A DNA stretch of 64,000 nucleotides from Acidovorax sp. GBBC 1281 (GCF_028473645.1 NZ_CP097269.1:2126001-2190000), one strand, 5' to 3'; positions 46,119 through 59,358 are shown, counted from the first letter of the stretch. Made by a program: numbers and translations. The notes: a model not told the origin generated them from the sequence alone.

Positions 46119-49100
46119 ACCTCACCCGTGCAGCCCTTTCCTCCAGCCGCCTGACGCTGTTCGCCGCGCTGTTCATTCTGGTCGCTGGCATCGTCGCTTT
46201 CTTGGATTTTCCCTCGCAAGAAGAGCCATCGGTCACGGTGCGCGATGCCCTTGTCTCCGTGGCTTTCCCTGGCATGCCCAGCGAGCAGGTCGAGAACCTG
46301 CTGGCCCGTCCGACCGAGGAGCGCCTGCGCGAGATTGCCGGCATCAAGAAGATCGTCACGACGGTGCGCCCGGGCAGCGCGATCATCCAGTTGACGGCCT
46401 ACGACGATGTCAAGGACCTCGGTGCCCTGTGGCAACGGGTGCGTGCCAAGGGTCTCGAAGCCGGCACCGCCTTGCCGACAGGCGCGCTGGGCCCCTTCGT
46501 AGACGACGACTTCGACCGCGTCTCGGTCGCCTCGATCGCCATCGTGGCCCCGGGCTTCAGCATGGGCGAGATGCGCGGCCCGCTGCGGCGCATGCGCGAG
46601 CAGCTCTATGCCTTGCCAGGGGTCGAGCGGGTGACACTGCACGGCTTGCAGGAAGAGCGCGTGTATGTCGATTTCGACCGGGGCCGCCTTCTCCAGGCGG
46701 GCCTGACGCCGGCCGCGGTGATCGCGCAGCTGCGCGCTCAGAACATCGTGGCGCCCGGTGGTCAGATCGCAGTCTCCGGTCTGGCGATGACGGTGGCCGT
46801 CTCCGGCGAATTGCGCACTCTCGATGACCTGCGCCGGTTCCTGGTGTCGGTCCCGGCCGGCAGCGGCCCTCGGGAGGTGCCGCTGTCCCAACTGGCCCAG
46901 GTGCAGGTCATGCCTGCCGATCCACCAGAGAGCGCCGCCATCTACCAGGGGCAACCCGCGGTGGTGGTGGCGGTGTCGATGGCCCCCGGCAGGAACATTG
47001 CCGCGTTCGGGAAGGCGCTGCGCCAGAAGCTCGACGAGACCGCCACCTTGCTGCCTGCGGGCTTCGAGCAGCACATCGTGACCTTCCAGGCCGACGTGGT
47101 CGAGCGTGAAATGGACAAGATGCACCACGTCATGGGCGAGACGGTGGCCATCGTCATGGCGGTCGTCATGCTGTTCCTGGGCTGGCGCACCGGCCTGATC
47201 GTGGGCGCCATCGTGCCGCTGACCATTCTCGGCGCGCTGGTGGCGATGCGCGCGCTCGGCGTGGAACTGCAGACGGTCTTGATCGCCGCGATCATCCTCG
47301 CGCTCGGCCTGCTGGTGGACAACGGCATCGTCATCGCGGAGGACATCGAGCGCCGGCTCGGCATCGGCGAGGACCGCCGGACTGCCTGCATCGCCGCCGG
47401 CCGCACGCTGGCACTGCCGCTGCTCACGTCGTCGCTGGTGATCGTGCTGGCGTTCTCGCCGTTCTTTTTGGGCCAGACCAGCACCAACGAATACCTGCGG
47501 TCGCTCGCGATCGTGCTGGCGACGACGCTGCTGGGCTCGTGGCTGCTCAGCCTCACCGTCACCCCCTTGCTGTGCCTGTATTTCGCGCGGGCGCATGCGG
47601 CCGACGCATCGGGGGGCGCAGCCTACGATTCCGCGTTCTACCGGGGCTATCGCCGGGCCATCGAAAGCCTGCTCGCGCACAAGCCCTGGTTCGTCGGGGC
47701 GATGCTGGCGCTGCTGGCCGGCGCCATCGCAGTCCTCGCCAGCATTCCGTACGACTTCCTGCCGAAATCGGACCGCCTGCAGTTCCAGATGCCGGTCAAC
47801 CTGCAGCCCGGCAGCGATTCCCGCCAGACGCTGCGGACCGTGCAGGCGATCAGCCAGTGGTTCGCCGACAAGACGGCGAACCCGGAAGTGGTGGACAGCA
47901 TCGGCTACGTCGCTGATGGCGGGCCCCGCATCGTGCTGGGCCTGGCGCCGCCGCTGCCTGCGGCGGGCATGGCCTACTTCACGGTCAGCGTTCGGGCGGG
48001 CACCGACATCGACGCGGTCATCGCCCGCACCCGCGCCCATGTCCGCGCGCAGCATCCCGAAGCACGTGCCGAACCCAAGCGCTTTTCGATGGGATCGACC
48101 GAGGCGGGCGTGGCGATCTACCGCGTGATCGGGCCGGACGAGACCGTGCTGCGGGGAGCCGCCGAGGCGATCGCCCAGGCCCTGCGCGCTTTGCCCGGTA
48201 CCGAAGATGTCTACGACGACTGGAATGCGCGGATTCCCCGCTACCAGGTGCGCGTCGACCCACTGAAGGCGCGCCGCGCCGGCGTGACCAGCGAGGGCAT
48301 CGCCCAGGCGCTGCAGATGCGGTACAGCGGCACGGACGTGTCGGTGATCCGCGACGATGGCGTCAACGTGCCGATTGTGCTGCGCGGCGATGCGGGCGAG
48401 CGGGCCGGGAACGGCGATCCGGGCGACACCCTGGTGTCTGCGCAGGGCGGCGGATCGCCCGTGCCGCTGGCTTCGGTGGCCACCGTCGTGAGCGGCACCG
48501 AGCCGTCCGCCATCGTGCGCCGCAACCTGAGCCGTGCCATCACCGTGACCGGCCAGAACCTCGGCCTGACCGCCACCGAGATCGTCAGCCGCCTTGCTGG
48601 CCCCGTGGCGGCGATGCGGTTGCCGCCCGGCTACCGCATCGAACTGGGGGGCGAGATCAAGGACTCGCGGGAAGCCAACGGCGCCTTGCTGCAGTATTTT
48701 CCCCACGCGCTGGGCGCCATCCTGCTGTTGTTCGTCTGGCAGTTCAACTCGTTTCGCAAGCTATTCATCGTGATGGCGAGCGTGCCGTTCGTGTTGATCG
48801 GCGCAGCGCTGGCGCTGCTCGTCACGGGGTATCCCTTCGGCTTCATGGCGACGTTCGGGCTGCTGGCGCTGGCGGGCATCATCGTCAACAACGCAGTGCT
48901 GCTGCTCGAACGCATCGAGGAAGAGCTGCGCGAGGGCCTGGAGCGCCGCGAAGCGGTGGTGGCCGCGGCCATCAAGCGGCTGCGGCCGATCGTGATGACC
49001 AAGCTCACCTGCATCGTCGGGCTGGTTCCGCTGATGCTGTTCGCCGGCCCTTTGTGGACGGGCATGGCCATCACCATGATCGGCGGCCTGGCGCTGGGCA

Positions 49101-49207
49101 CGCTGGTGACGCTGGGGCTGATTCCCGTTCTCTACGATCTGCTCTTTTCCTTGCGCATCGGCCGCAATGGTGGCGGTTCATCGCGTGGGCCGGGAGCCGC
49201 TTCGTGA
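46115..49207 (+). CDS. RND family efflux pump, inner-membrane component
   Basis: A 1,030-residue pump with two copies of the RND fold. Membrane blocks include LFAALFILVAGIVAFLDFPSQEEPSVTVRDALVSVAFPGMP, VAIVMAVVMLFLGWRTGLIVGAIVPLT, LGLLVDNGIVIAEDIERRLG (essential Asp), and the C-half VMASVPFVLIGAALALLVTGYPFGFMA and LAGIIVNNAVLLLERIEEELREGL. Length is normal. It expels drugs or toxic organics by proton motive force. It is probably under the adjacent two-component system. Confidence 0.93.
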   Translation: MNLTRAALSSSRLTLFAALFILVAGIVAFLDFPSQEEPSVTVRDALVSVAFPGMPSEQVENLLARPTEERLREIAGIKKIVTTVRPGSAIIQLTAYDDVKDLGALWQRVRAKGLEAGTALPTGALGPFVDDDFDRVSVASIAIVAPGFSMGEMRGPLRRMREQLYALPGVERVTLHGLQEERVYVDFDRGRLLQAGLTPAAVIAQLRAQNIVAPGGQIAVSGLAMTVAVSGELRTLDDLRRFLVSVPAGSGPREVPLSQLAQVQVMPADPPESAAIYQGQPAVVVAVSMAPGRNIAAFGKALRQKLDETATLLPAGFEQHIVTFQADVVEREMDKMHHVMGETVAIVMAVVMLFLGWRTGLIVGAIVPLTILGALVAMRALGVELQTVLIAAIILALGLLVDNGIVIAEDIERRLGIGEDRRTACIAAGRTLALPLLTSSLVIVLAFSPFFLGQTSTNEYLRSLAIVLATTLLGSWLLSLTVTPLLCLYFARAHAADASGGAAYDSAFYRGYRRAIESLLAHKPWFVGAMLALLAGAIAVLASIPYDFLPKSDRLQFQMPVNLQPGSDSRQTLRTVQAISQWFADKTANPEVVDSIGYVADGGPRIVLGLAPPLPAAGMAYFTVSVRAGTDIDAVIARTRAHVRAQHPEARAEPKRFSMGSTEAGVAIYRVIGPDETVLRGAAEAIAQALRALPGTEDVYDDWNARIPRYQVRVDPLKARRAGVTSEGIAQALQMRYSGTDVSVIRDDGVNVPIVLRGDAGERAGNGDPGDTLVSAQGGGSPVPLASVATVVSGTEPSAIVRRNLSRAITVTGQNLGLTATEIVSRLAGPVAAMRLPPGYRIELGGEIKDSREANGALLQYFPHALGAILLLFVWQFNSFRKLFIVMASVPFVLIGAALALLVTGYPFGFMATFGLLALAGIIVNNAVLLLERIEEELREGLERREAVVAAAIKRLRPIVMTKLTCIVGLVPLMLFAGPLWTGMAITMIGGLALGTLVTLGLIPVLYDLLFSLRIGRNGGGSSRGPGAAS

Positions 49208-49244
49208 GGGCCGAGCGTGCGGGCTTGCCCGGCCATCCTGCGGG

Positions 49245-51029
49245 TCAGCCGCGTGCGGAAAGAATGGCCTGCCATGCGTCCACCGCGGCCAGCACGGCGG
49301 CCTTTTGCACGCCGTGCGCGAAGCGAAAGGCATCGCCCGACACCGTCTCGTCGGGGAACTCGGTGATGAGCGTGACGGGCGCACCGCGCGGGTTCTCGGA
49401 CTGCGTGCAGGCCGTGCCATGGATCACCTCGAACGGCAATGCGCCCGCGTGGTGTTCGTACAGCGCCATCTGGCGGGCGTTGTACTCGGGCAGGCCGGGG
49501 ACGCGCTGCAGCGCCGCGGCCACCCGCTCCAGCAGCGCACGGCCTTCGGCCTGCCAGCCCGGGTGATGGCGCAGGATCAGAAAGAACCCCTTGGGCACCG
49601 TCCACAGGCCGAATCCGCGCGGCACATAGCCGGACAGCGGCCGGGTCCACTCGTGCGCGGGGTAGCCGTGCAGGTTGATGTGCAATTGCGCGCCGGAAAG
49701 GGCCAGGGCCTGTTCGCGGGCTTCGCGCTCGTACAGCGGCGCCGTCTCGCGGTACTCGATGTCGTCGCCCAGCGCGCTGTAGCGCGCGGCATGCTGCATG
49801 TGGTGGGCGTGGTGTGCGCCCAGTTCGCGGTGCAGCGCATAGCCGTCGGGGTTCTCCAGCGCGATGAGGGCGAAGTGCGCGCCGGGCCGCGCATGCAGCG
49901 CCTCGGCCGCGCGCAGGGCCCCCACGACGCCGGAGGTCTCGTTGGCGTGCTGGCCGCCGCTCAGCAGGACCGGGGCGTCGGTGCCGGTGCGGTACAGGCC
50001 CAGTACCTCGCGCCCCTGGCGGCTGCGCGCGGAAAAGCGCTGGCCGCCCAGCCGCGCCATCGCTTGTGCGATGCGCTCGGGCGGCGGAGCCTGGCCCATG
50101 TCGTCCAGGGCCTGTCCGGCCGTGGTGTCCGCCCAGGCGCCCGCGTCCTGTGCGGCCACTTCGAAGGCGCGCAGCGCGATGCGCAGGCGTGGCGGGCCGT
50201 CGTGTTGGCGGATGTCGGGCACGATCTGCCCGGGCTGCAGCCGGCGGTCGCCCGCCGGGCGGCTGGAGTGCTGCTGAAAGAACTCGAGCAGCGAAAAATA
50301 CAGGTCTTCGTGCAGGGCCTCGTGCAGGCTCATGCATTCGTGCGGCGTGGACAGCGGCTGCTCGAAGCCCGGCAGGTCGACGCGGATGTCCAGCCGTTCG
50401 AAATAGGGCTCCTGCGCGGGCCAGGCGTGCTCCCGCAGCGTGCGCATGGCGTGCGCGAAGAGGTCTTCGAAATCGGTGGATTCGGCCGCATCCTGGTTGC
50501 TGTCCGGCGCACCGGACGCGTCCACGCGCAGCCAGCCCGTGGGCGACAGCAGCGGGTCCGGGCTGGTGGGGTCTTCGTGCACCCGGTTGGGTGCGAAGAC
50601 CCGATCGACCGTTTCGCGGCCATCGCGAAAGCGCAGCGCCACGCCGTAGTGCAGGTCGTCGCCCCCGGGTTCGAACCGCAGGTCGCACCCGGCCAGCAGG
50701 TCGGCCAGCGGATACGCCTCCAGCAGAAAACGCCCAGGCGAGCCGGTGGCCGGCACCGGGTAGCGCACCGTGGCGGCGGCCAGCTGGGCGGTATCGACCT
50801 CTTCCAAAAAGTAGTGCACCAGGGGCTTGTAGGCACTGCGAAACCGCGCCACCACGCCCACCGCCGTAAGGCGTTGCTCGGCCGCGCGCCGTGCGGCCAC
50901 GCCCTCGAACAGCCAGCCTTCGATGCGGGCGCCGCGAAACACGGGTTGGCCCAAACGTTCCACCCAGGCGGACAGGGTGCGGGGAAAGGTCTGTTCCAGC
51001 AAGGGACGGTGGGGGACGAAAGAGGCCAT
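49245..51029 (-). CDS. M14-family zinc carboxypeptidase-like protein
   Basis: A 594-residue protein. The M14 zinc site HxxE is seen as LLSGGQHANETSGVVGALRAAE, with later INLHGYPAHEWTRPLSGY giving a likely third ligand (His) and TLITEFPDETV a candidate catalytic Glu. The first 300 residues are an unassigned N-terminal part. No signal peptide is evident. Substrate unknown; bacterial M14 proteins trim peptidoglycan peptides or other C-terminal residues. It is read in the same direction as the lysozyme-like pair upstream, 57 bases apart. Confidence 0.78.
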   Translation of the reverse strand: MASFVPHRPLLEQTFPRTLSAWVERLGQPVFRGARIEGWLFEGVAARRAAEQRLTAVGVVARFRSAYKPLVHYFLEEVDTAQLAAATVRYPVPATGSPGRFLLEAYPLADLLAGCDLRFEPGGDDLHYGVALRFRDGRETVDRVFAPNRVHEDPTSPDPLLSPTGWLRVDASGAPDSNQDAAESTDFEDLFAHAMRTLREHAWPAQEPYFERLDIRVDLPGFEQPLSTPHECMSLHEALHEDLYFSLLEFFQQHSSRPAGDRRLQPGQIVPDIRQHDGPPRLRIALRAFEVAAQDAGAWADTTAGQALDDMGQAPPPERIAQAMARLGGQRFSARSRQGREVLGLYRTGTDAPVLLSGGQHANETSGVVGALRAAEALHARPGAHFALIALENPDGYALHRELGAHHAHHMQHAARYSALGDDIEYRETAPLYEREAREQALALSGAQLHINLHGYPAHEWTRPLSGYVPRGFGLWTVPKGFFLILRHHPGWQAEGRALLERVAAALQRVPGLPEYNARQMALYEHHAGALPFEVIHGTACTQSENPRGAPVTLITEFPDETVSGDAFRFAHGVQKAAVLAAVDAWQAILSARG

Positions 51030-51086
51030 GCGATTCGGTACCTGTGGCGCCCCGGTGACGGGGCTAAAGGAAAGGACCGCCCATTG

Positions 51087-51770
51087 TCATCGGGGCGAAG
51101 CCGCCGCGGTGTACAGGCCGGACGCCGCACGGGGCGGATGCACGACGATGTTGCTGTACCCGCGGTAGGTGCCGTTCTTGAGCTCGTCCGTCACCCAGAC
51201 GATCCATTCGGGCGGGTGGCCCCTGCCGTGGTCGATGGTGCCCACGACCTCCAGGCGGAAGAACTGCTCCGGGGTTTCCACCTGGACGGCGCTGCCTTCG
51301 GACTGGGGCGTGCCGGGCAGCAGCGTCTGGAGCGTGTGCTTCTTGCCATCGGCGCGATTGCGCAGCGACGAGGGGAACGACCGCAGGTCCAGTTTTTCGT
51401 ACAGGGTTTTGGCCTGCTTGCCGGAGGCGGCGGCCTTCTGCGCGACGAAGGGCTTGCCTGTGATCACGCGGATGCTGTCGCACAGCCGGTATTCGCTGCG
51501 GATCTCGAAGTTGCGGGTCGACTCGACCGGCTGGCTCTTCGACAGCAGGTCCGAATATTCGAGGCAGTTCTTGGCCGAAGCGCCGTTGTCGAACACGAGC
51601 GGCGTGCGCTCTGCCGTGAGCGAGGCCTTGAGGTTCTGCAGTGCCGAAAGCAGTTCCGGGTTGGTGACGTGCACCACGCCGACCGCGTGGTCGGCGGCAG
51701 GCGTGGCATTGGCGGCATGCAGGGCAGCGGAAACCATCGCGGCGCTGGCCAGGGCGATCCATCGTTTCAT
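51087..51770 (-). CDS. Periplasmic protein, possible inhibitor/immunity of the lysozyme-like partner
   Basis: A 227-residue protein with Sec signal MKRWIALASAAMVSAALHAA. No domain recognised. It has two Cys (in SAKNCLEYSD and YRLCDSIRV) that could form a disulfide, and a Trp/Tyr-rich C-terminal part (HPPEWIVWVTDELKNGTYRGYSN). The start overlaps the stop of the lysozyme-like gene (ATGA, 51767-51770), so they are co-translated. The pairing of a muramidase-like protein lacking a signal peptide with a periplasmic product is what effector/immunity pairs look like, but I infer this from arrangement only. Confidence 0.55.
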   Translation of the reverse strand: MKRWIALASAAMVSAALHAANATPAADHAVGVVHVTNPELLSALQNLKASLTAERTPLVFDNGASAKNCLEYSDLLSKSQPVESTRNFEIRSEYRLCDSIRVITGKPFVAQKAAASGKQAKTLYEKLDLRSFPSSLRNRADGKKHTLQTLLPGTPQSEGSAVQVETPEQFFRLEVVGTIDHGRGHPPEWIVWVTDELKNGTYRGYSNIVVHPPRAASGLYTAAASPR

Positions 51771-52324
51771 TTGACTTTCTCCAGCAGGGCGGCTTCCTTG
51801 CCGCGGCGGGTGGGGTACACGTCCCCGAAGTTCTTGAGCAGCTTGACCGCTTCGGTCCAGTCCTGTTCGGTGACGGCCTTCCAGAATTTCGGCGTGGCGG
51901 CATCCAGGTTGACGCCGTACTGGAAGGACACCGACGCGATGACGGTCTGCGCTTCCGCGGGCAGGTCGATGAAGTTCTTCTTGGCGGCCGTGGCCGAGTC
52001 GTACTTCAGCTTCACGCTGGCGATGTGGCTGGCCTTGGTGGCCTTGTCGATGGATTCGGCCTCGGCGGCGGTAATCGTCAGCGGCGTCTTTTCGATCAGC
52101 GTCTTGGCGTCGGTGCCCTTGGTGCCGAGGTAGGGTTTGAGCTTGGTGACCAGGCCGCTGGCCAGGCCCAGGTTCTTCAGATCGCTCTCGGAGCGTTGGC
52201 CCAGGTCGAACCCGGTTGCGATGGTCACGCCGCTCTTGCTCACGTTGGCCGCCGGCACGTAGCCGGTGGTCAGCGAGCCGCCCTCCAGGGCGCTCAGGAA
52301 TGCATAGTCGATTTGTTCTGGCAT
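51767..52324 (-). CDS. Pesticin/T4-lysozyme-like protein, candidate muramidase effector
   Basis: From ATG 52324, 185 residues, no signal peptide. The segment FLSALEGGSLTTGYVPAANV then GVTIATGFDLGQRS matches the catalytic region of pesticin-type lysozymes: Glu14, Thr34/Thr37 and Asp40 are in the expected order of the E-T-D triad, and NFIDLPAEAQTVIASVSFQYG resembles the C-lobe helix. It would cut peptidoglycan. A frame open further upstream (to TTG 52522) has no ribosome site or similarity. No VgrG, PAAR or holin gene is near, so how it reaches the wall is unknown. Confidence 0.62.
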   Translation of the reverse strand: MPEQIDYAFLSALEGGSLTTGYVPAANVSKSGVTIATGFDLGQRSESDLKNLGLASGLVTKLKPYLGTKGTDAKTLIEKTPLTITAAEAESIDKATKASHIASVKLKYDSATAAKKNFIDLPAEAQTVIASVSFQYGVNLDAATPKFWKAVTEQDWTEAVKLLKNFGDVYPTRRGKEAALLEKVK

Positions 52325-52568
52325 GTCTGGTGGATGAAGGTGATCGGTGGCTGCCGCACTCGGAGGAATGGGCCGGTTCGTTGAGAAGAGGGGAATCGAA
52401 AAATCGCGCCCCCTGGGATGCGATCGGGCCGCCGCAGCGTCGTGCCGCGGGCCGAAGATATCATCGAAAAAGGTCGGCAAATCGTGGATCTTCTCCTGGC
52501 TCGCAGGTGATGCCTGCGTCAATGTTGTCCAAACATTTCATTCGTAACAGGCTGAGGAAAACATCGAC

Positions 52569-56267
<3,699 letters not shown>

Positions 56268-56312
56268 TTTAAGCGGAAAAGGCCGCCAGCGCATATTCCA
56301 CTAGGGCATCAT

Positions 56313-56329
56313 GCTATTGAATTAGTAGC
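56313..56329. repeat. GCTA-N9-TAGC palindrome, copy 6
   Basis: GCTATTGAATTAGTAGC, preceded by ACTAGGGCATC. Its upstream context is almost identical to that of copy 4. Confidence 0.75.
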
Positions 56330-56426
56330 GTTCGGCTGTGTCCAGCCACCGATGCCGCTCGTCCGGTACGGACCGTTCGGCATGTGGTCAAACAGGCCGT
56401 GGCGGCATATTCTTCTAGGGCATATT

Positions 56427-56443
56427 GCTACAAATTTGGTAGC
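56427..56443. repeat. GCTA-N9-TAGC palindrome, copy 7
   Basis: GCTACAAATTTGGTAGC, preceded by TCTAGGGCATA. The inner bases differ from copy 6 while keeping complementarity (CAAATTTGG pairs with itself), which points to conservation of pairing. Confidence 0.75.
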
Positions 56444-56499
56444 AAGCACATCGAAGAAGGCGCCGAGAAACACGCCGAGAAGATGCGCCGACGATCGCC

Positions 56500-56871
56500 T
56501 CAGGAGTCGCGGTCGGTGCTCTCGTGCAGGCGGCTCAGGCTGGGCGGCACGTTCTGGCCGGCCCGGCGCGCGCGGAACAGGGCAGCGCGCATCAGGAAGA
56601 TGTTGGTCACCGGCACGGTGACCGCCACGAACAGGCCGATGAGCAGCGGGTGCAGCGCCAGCCCGGCGCCCTGGACCGAAAAGTACAGCAGCGTGGCCAG
56701 CACGATGCACCAGCACCCGAGCGTGGCGATCACGGACGGCGCGTGCACCCGCTCGAAGTAGGTCGGCAGGCGCAGCAGCCCGAGCGACCCCAGCAGGGCG
56801 ATGCCGCACCCGGCCAGCACCAGGGCCGCGATGGCGATCTCGGCCCACAGGGGCAGGGTGGTGGCGGTCAT
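56500..56871 (-). CDS. mrpG: Mrp antiporter subunit G
   Basis: A 123-residue membrane protein with three helices and the MnhG/MrpG signature LLGSLGLLRLPTYFERVHAPSVIATLG. It is the last subunit of the Mrp Na+(K+)/H+ antiporter complex. ATG 56871 overlaps the mrpF stop by 4 bases. Confidence 0.92.
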   Translation of the reverse strand: MTATTLPLWAEIAIAALVLAGCGIALLGSLGLLRLPTYFERVHAPSVIATLGCWCIVLATLLYFSVQGAGLALHPLLIGLFVAVTVPVTNIFLMRAALFRARRAGQNVPPSLSRLHESTDRDS

Positions 56872-57152
56872 TCGATCACCTCGCCGCGCAGCAGGAACTT
56901 GGCCATCGCCGTGGAGCTGGCAAAGCCCAGCAGCGCGATCAGCATCGCCGCCTCGAAGTAGTTCGTGCTGCCGTAGTAGATGCCCAGCACCAGCATGCAC
57001 AGCATGCCGTTCAGGTACATGCAGTCCAGGGCCAGCACCCGGTCCTGCGCCGACGGGCCCTTGAGCATGCGCACCAGGGCGCAGGACATCGCCAGCACCA
57101 GCAGGAAGACGGCGACCGGCAGCGCGATGGACAGGATGGAACCGTTGGTCAT
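56868..57152 (-). CDS. mrpF: Mrp antiporter subunit F
   Basis: A 94-residue protein with three membrane helices. CALVRMLKGPSAQDRVLALDCMYLN is the MnhF core, with the conserved Asp-Arg pair. It overlaps both neighbours by 4 bases, showing tight translational coupling. Confidence 0.93.
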   Translation of the reverse strand: MTNGSILSIALPVAVFLLVLAMSCALVRMLKGPSAQDRVLALDCMYLNGMLCMLVLGIYYGSTNYFEAAMLIALLGFASSTAMAKFLLRGEVIE

Positions 57153-57643
57153 GATTCGAAAATCTCCATCAGGGGGCGCTCGTAGCGCGTTTTGACGTGA
57201 TCGATGGTGGCCTGCTTGTCGTCCAGTTCCAGCACGTGCAGCATCAGCACCGAACGGTCCAGCGACAGTTCGGCCCACGACGTGCCGGGGGTGATGCACA
57301 CGATCATCGCCAGCACCGCCAGGGCGTTCGGGTCGCGCATCTCCAGTGGAATCTGCACGAAGCCCGGCGGGTGCGGCCGGTGGCCCGATGGCGTTGCCAG
57401 AAAGCGCAGCAGCCGCAGGTTGGACACCACGCTGTCGGCGATGACGGACGCCACCAGCCGCAGCACGGTGCCGGGCCGGCGGATGCGCACCGGCAGGGGC
57501 CGCAGGCCACGCGTGAGCGCAGGGATGGCGATGGCCACGCACGCCGCCAGCACGAGCTGCCCGGCGCTCACCGAGCGGTTGAGCATGAGCCACATCACGA
57601 ACAGCGCCACGGACAGCAGCGGGGCCGGGAACAGGCGCTTCAT
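57149..57643 (-). CDS. mrpE: Mrp antiporter subunit E
   Basis: A 164-residue protein: helices in the first 45 residues (LLSVALFVMWLMLNRSVS, LVLAACVAIAIPALT), then the MnhE block VIADSVVSNLRLLRFLAT and ALAVLAMIVCITPGTSWAELSLDRSVLMLHVLEL. It overlaps mrpD and mrpF by 4 bases each. ATG 57643 fits the operon spacing. Confidence 0.93.
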   Translation of the reverse strand: MKRLFPAPLLSVALFVMWLMLNRSVSAGQLVLAACVAIAIPALTRGLRPLPVRIRRPGTVLRLVASVIADSVVSNLRLLRFLATPSGHRPHPPGFVQIPLEMRDPNALAVLAMIVCITPGTSWAELSLDRSVLMLHVLELDDKQATIDHVKTRYERPLMEIFES

Positions 57644-59358
57644 GGCGTCTCCTTCGCGGGCGGCTGCGCCGGCGTGACCGGCCCGGGCACGGGCCGCGCC
57701 GACATCACCGCGCGGATGTAGCTGGACGGGGTGTGCAGCGCGTTGGCGGTGGCCTGCGTGAACCGCATCACCGCGCCGGCGTACAGCGTGAGGCCGATGC
57801 ACCCGGCCAGCAGCAGCGCGATCGGCAGGCCTTCCAGTACGCGCAGCTGGGGCGGGCGGCGGTCGTGCGTGGTCCAAAAATAGCGCATGCCGGTGCGGGT
57901 GAGGGCGATCAGCGCGAAGAGGCCGGTGACGATCATCAGCGCCAGCAGCACCCACCCCGGCGTGCCGGGCTGGTAGCCGGATGACGAACCCAGGCCCAGC
58001 GGGTTCAGCAGCGCCGTCAGCATGGCGAACTTGCCCACGAAGCCCGACAGCGGCGGCAGCCCGGCGATCACCAGCGTGCACAGCAGGTAGGCCAGGCCCA
58101 GGAAGGCGGCGGCGGCGGGAATGACCCGGCCGATCAGCACGGTCTCGTCCTCGTCGAGGTTCAGGCCCGCGGCGGGCACCAGCTCGGCCGTGAGGAAAGG
58201 CGCGTCATCGTGCCGCTCGTGCGGCGCGAGCGTGGCGCCGTCGTTGCGCCAGCGGTCGATCAGGTCGCCCAGCAGGAACATCGCGCTGATCGCCAGCGTG
58301 GAGCTGGGCAGGTAGTACAGCAGCCCGGCGGTCAGCACGTTCTGCCCGAAACCGGCCGCCGCCAGCAGCGTGCCGGACGAAAGAATGGCCGCATAGCCCG
58401 CCAGGTGCGTGAGCCGCTGCGAGCCCAGCATGCCGATGCCGCCGAAGGCCATGGTGATCATGCCGCCGCCGATCAGCCACAGGCTGCCGAACAGCGCGGA
58501 GGCGCCGGCCTCGCTGCTGAACATGAGCGTCCACAGCCGCAGGATGGTGTACACGCCCACCTTGGTCATCAGCGCGAACAGCGCGCCGGCCGGCGCGGTG
58601 GCGGCGCTGTAGGCCGGCACCAGCCAGAAGTTGAGCGGCCACATCGCGGCCTTGATGAGGAAGGCCGTGGCCAGGATGGCCGCCGCCGCGTGCAGCAGGC
58701 CCCGGTCCGCCGCCGCCACCTTGGGAATGCTCTGCGCCAGATCGGCCATGTTCAGCGTGCCGGTGATGCCGTACAGCATCGACACGCCGATGAGAAACAG
58801 CGACGACGCCGCCAGGTTGATCGCGATGTAGTGCAGCCCGGCCTGCACGCGCGTGCGGCCCGAGCCGTGCAGCAGCAGCCCGTAGGAGGCGGCCAGCATG
58901 ATCTCGAAGAACACGAACAGATTGAACAGGTCGGCGGTGAGGAACGCGCCCGCCAGCCCCATCAGCTGGAACTGGAACAGCGGGTGGTAGTGCACCCCGG
59001 CGCGGTGCCAGCGGGCGGCCGCGAAGACGATGGAGCACAGCGCGACGGCACTGGTCAGCGCCAGCATCATGGCCGAGAGCCGGTCCAGCGCCAGCACGAT
59101 GCCGAACGGCGCGGGCCAGTTGCCCGGCAGGTACACGCCCATGGTGGTGGGCACGGTGGCCTGGGCCGTCCACAGCAGCAGCGCCGTGGCCACCAGCAGG
59201 CCGAGGAACGTGGATGCGATGTTCAGGCCCAGCTTGAGCCGCTGGCGCTCTTCGCGCAGCAGCAGCATCAGCGCGGCGGTGAGCAGCGGCAGCACGATGG
59301 GCACCAGCATCAGGTGCGGCATCCATGCGGAAAGGGCGTGCGCGAGGGCCGGGGTCAC
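57640..59358 (-). CDS. mrpD: Mrp antiporter subunit D
   Basis: A 572-residue proton-translocating subunit homologous to complex I NuoM. Start GTG 59358 overlaps the mrpC stop by 4 bases. TADLFNLFVFFEIMLAASYGLLLHG holds the conserved Glu, LIKAAMWPLNFWLVPAYSAA the conserved Lys; HYIAINLAASSLFLIGVSMLYGITGTLNMADLA follows in between. About 14 helices. It works with MrpA in ion and proton exchange. Confidence 0.94.
   Translation of the reverse strand: MTPALAHALSAWMPHLMLVPIVLPLLTAALMLLLREERQRLKLGLNIASTFLGLLVATALLLWTAQATVPTTMGVYLPGNWPAPFGIVLALDRLSAMMLALTSAVALCSIVFAAARWHRAGVHYHPLFQFQLMGLAGAFLTADLFNLFVFFEIMLAASYGLLLHGSGRTRVQAGLHYIAINLAASSLFLIGVSMLYGITGTLNMADLAQSIPKVAAADRGLLHAAAAILATAFLIKAAMWPLNFWLVPAYSAATAPAGALFALMTKVGVYTILRLWTLMFSSEAGASALFGSLWLIGGGMITMAFGGIGMLGSQRLTHLAGYAAILSSGTLLAAAGFGQNVLTAGLLYYLPSSTLAISAMFLLGDLIDRWRNDGATLAPHERHDDAPFLTAELVPAAGLNLDEDETVLIGRVIPAAAAFLGLAYLLCTLVIAGLPPLSGFVGKFAMLTALLNPLGLGSSSGYQPGTPGWVLLALMIVTGLFALIALTRTGMRYFWTTHDRRPPQLRVLEGLPIALLLAGCIGLTLYAGAVMRFTQATANALHTPSSYIRAVMSARPVPGPVTPAQPPAKETP

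Larger units (their letters stand above)
56268..56499. other. Convergent intergenic region with two palindromic repeats
   Basis: Between the oxoprolinase and mrpG stops lie two copies of the GCTA-N9-TAGC palindrome, each after a CTAGGGCAT-type module. The first is preceded by AAAGGCCGCCAGCGCATATT, the same context as at about 22127-22160. No gene found. Confidence 0.7.

Noticed and set aside
45692..48706. A 1,004-codon minus-strand open frame across the RND pump gene
   Set aside because: His/Arg/Gly-rich composition without motifs; the plus strand encodes a complete RND pump with all membrane blocks.
51767..52522. A longer start (TTG 52522) for the lysozyme-like gene
   Set aside because: No ribosome site precedes it and the extra 66 residues show no family similarity; ATG 52324 starts right before the conserved domain.
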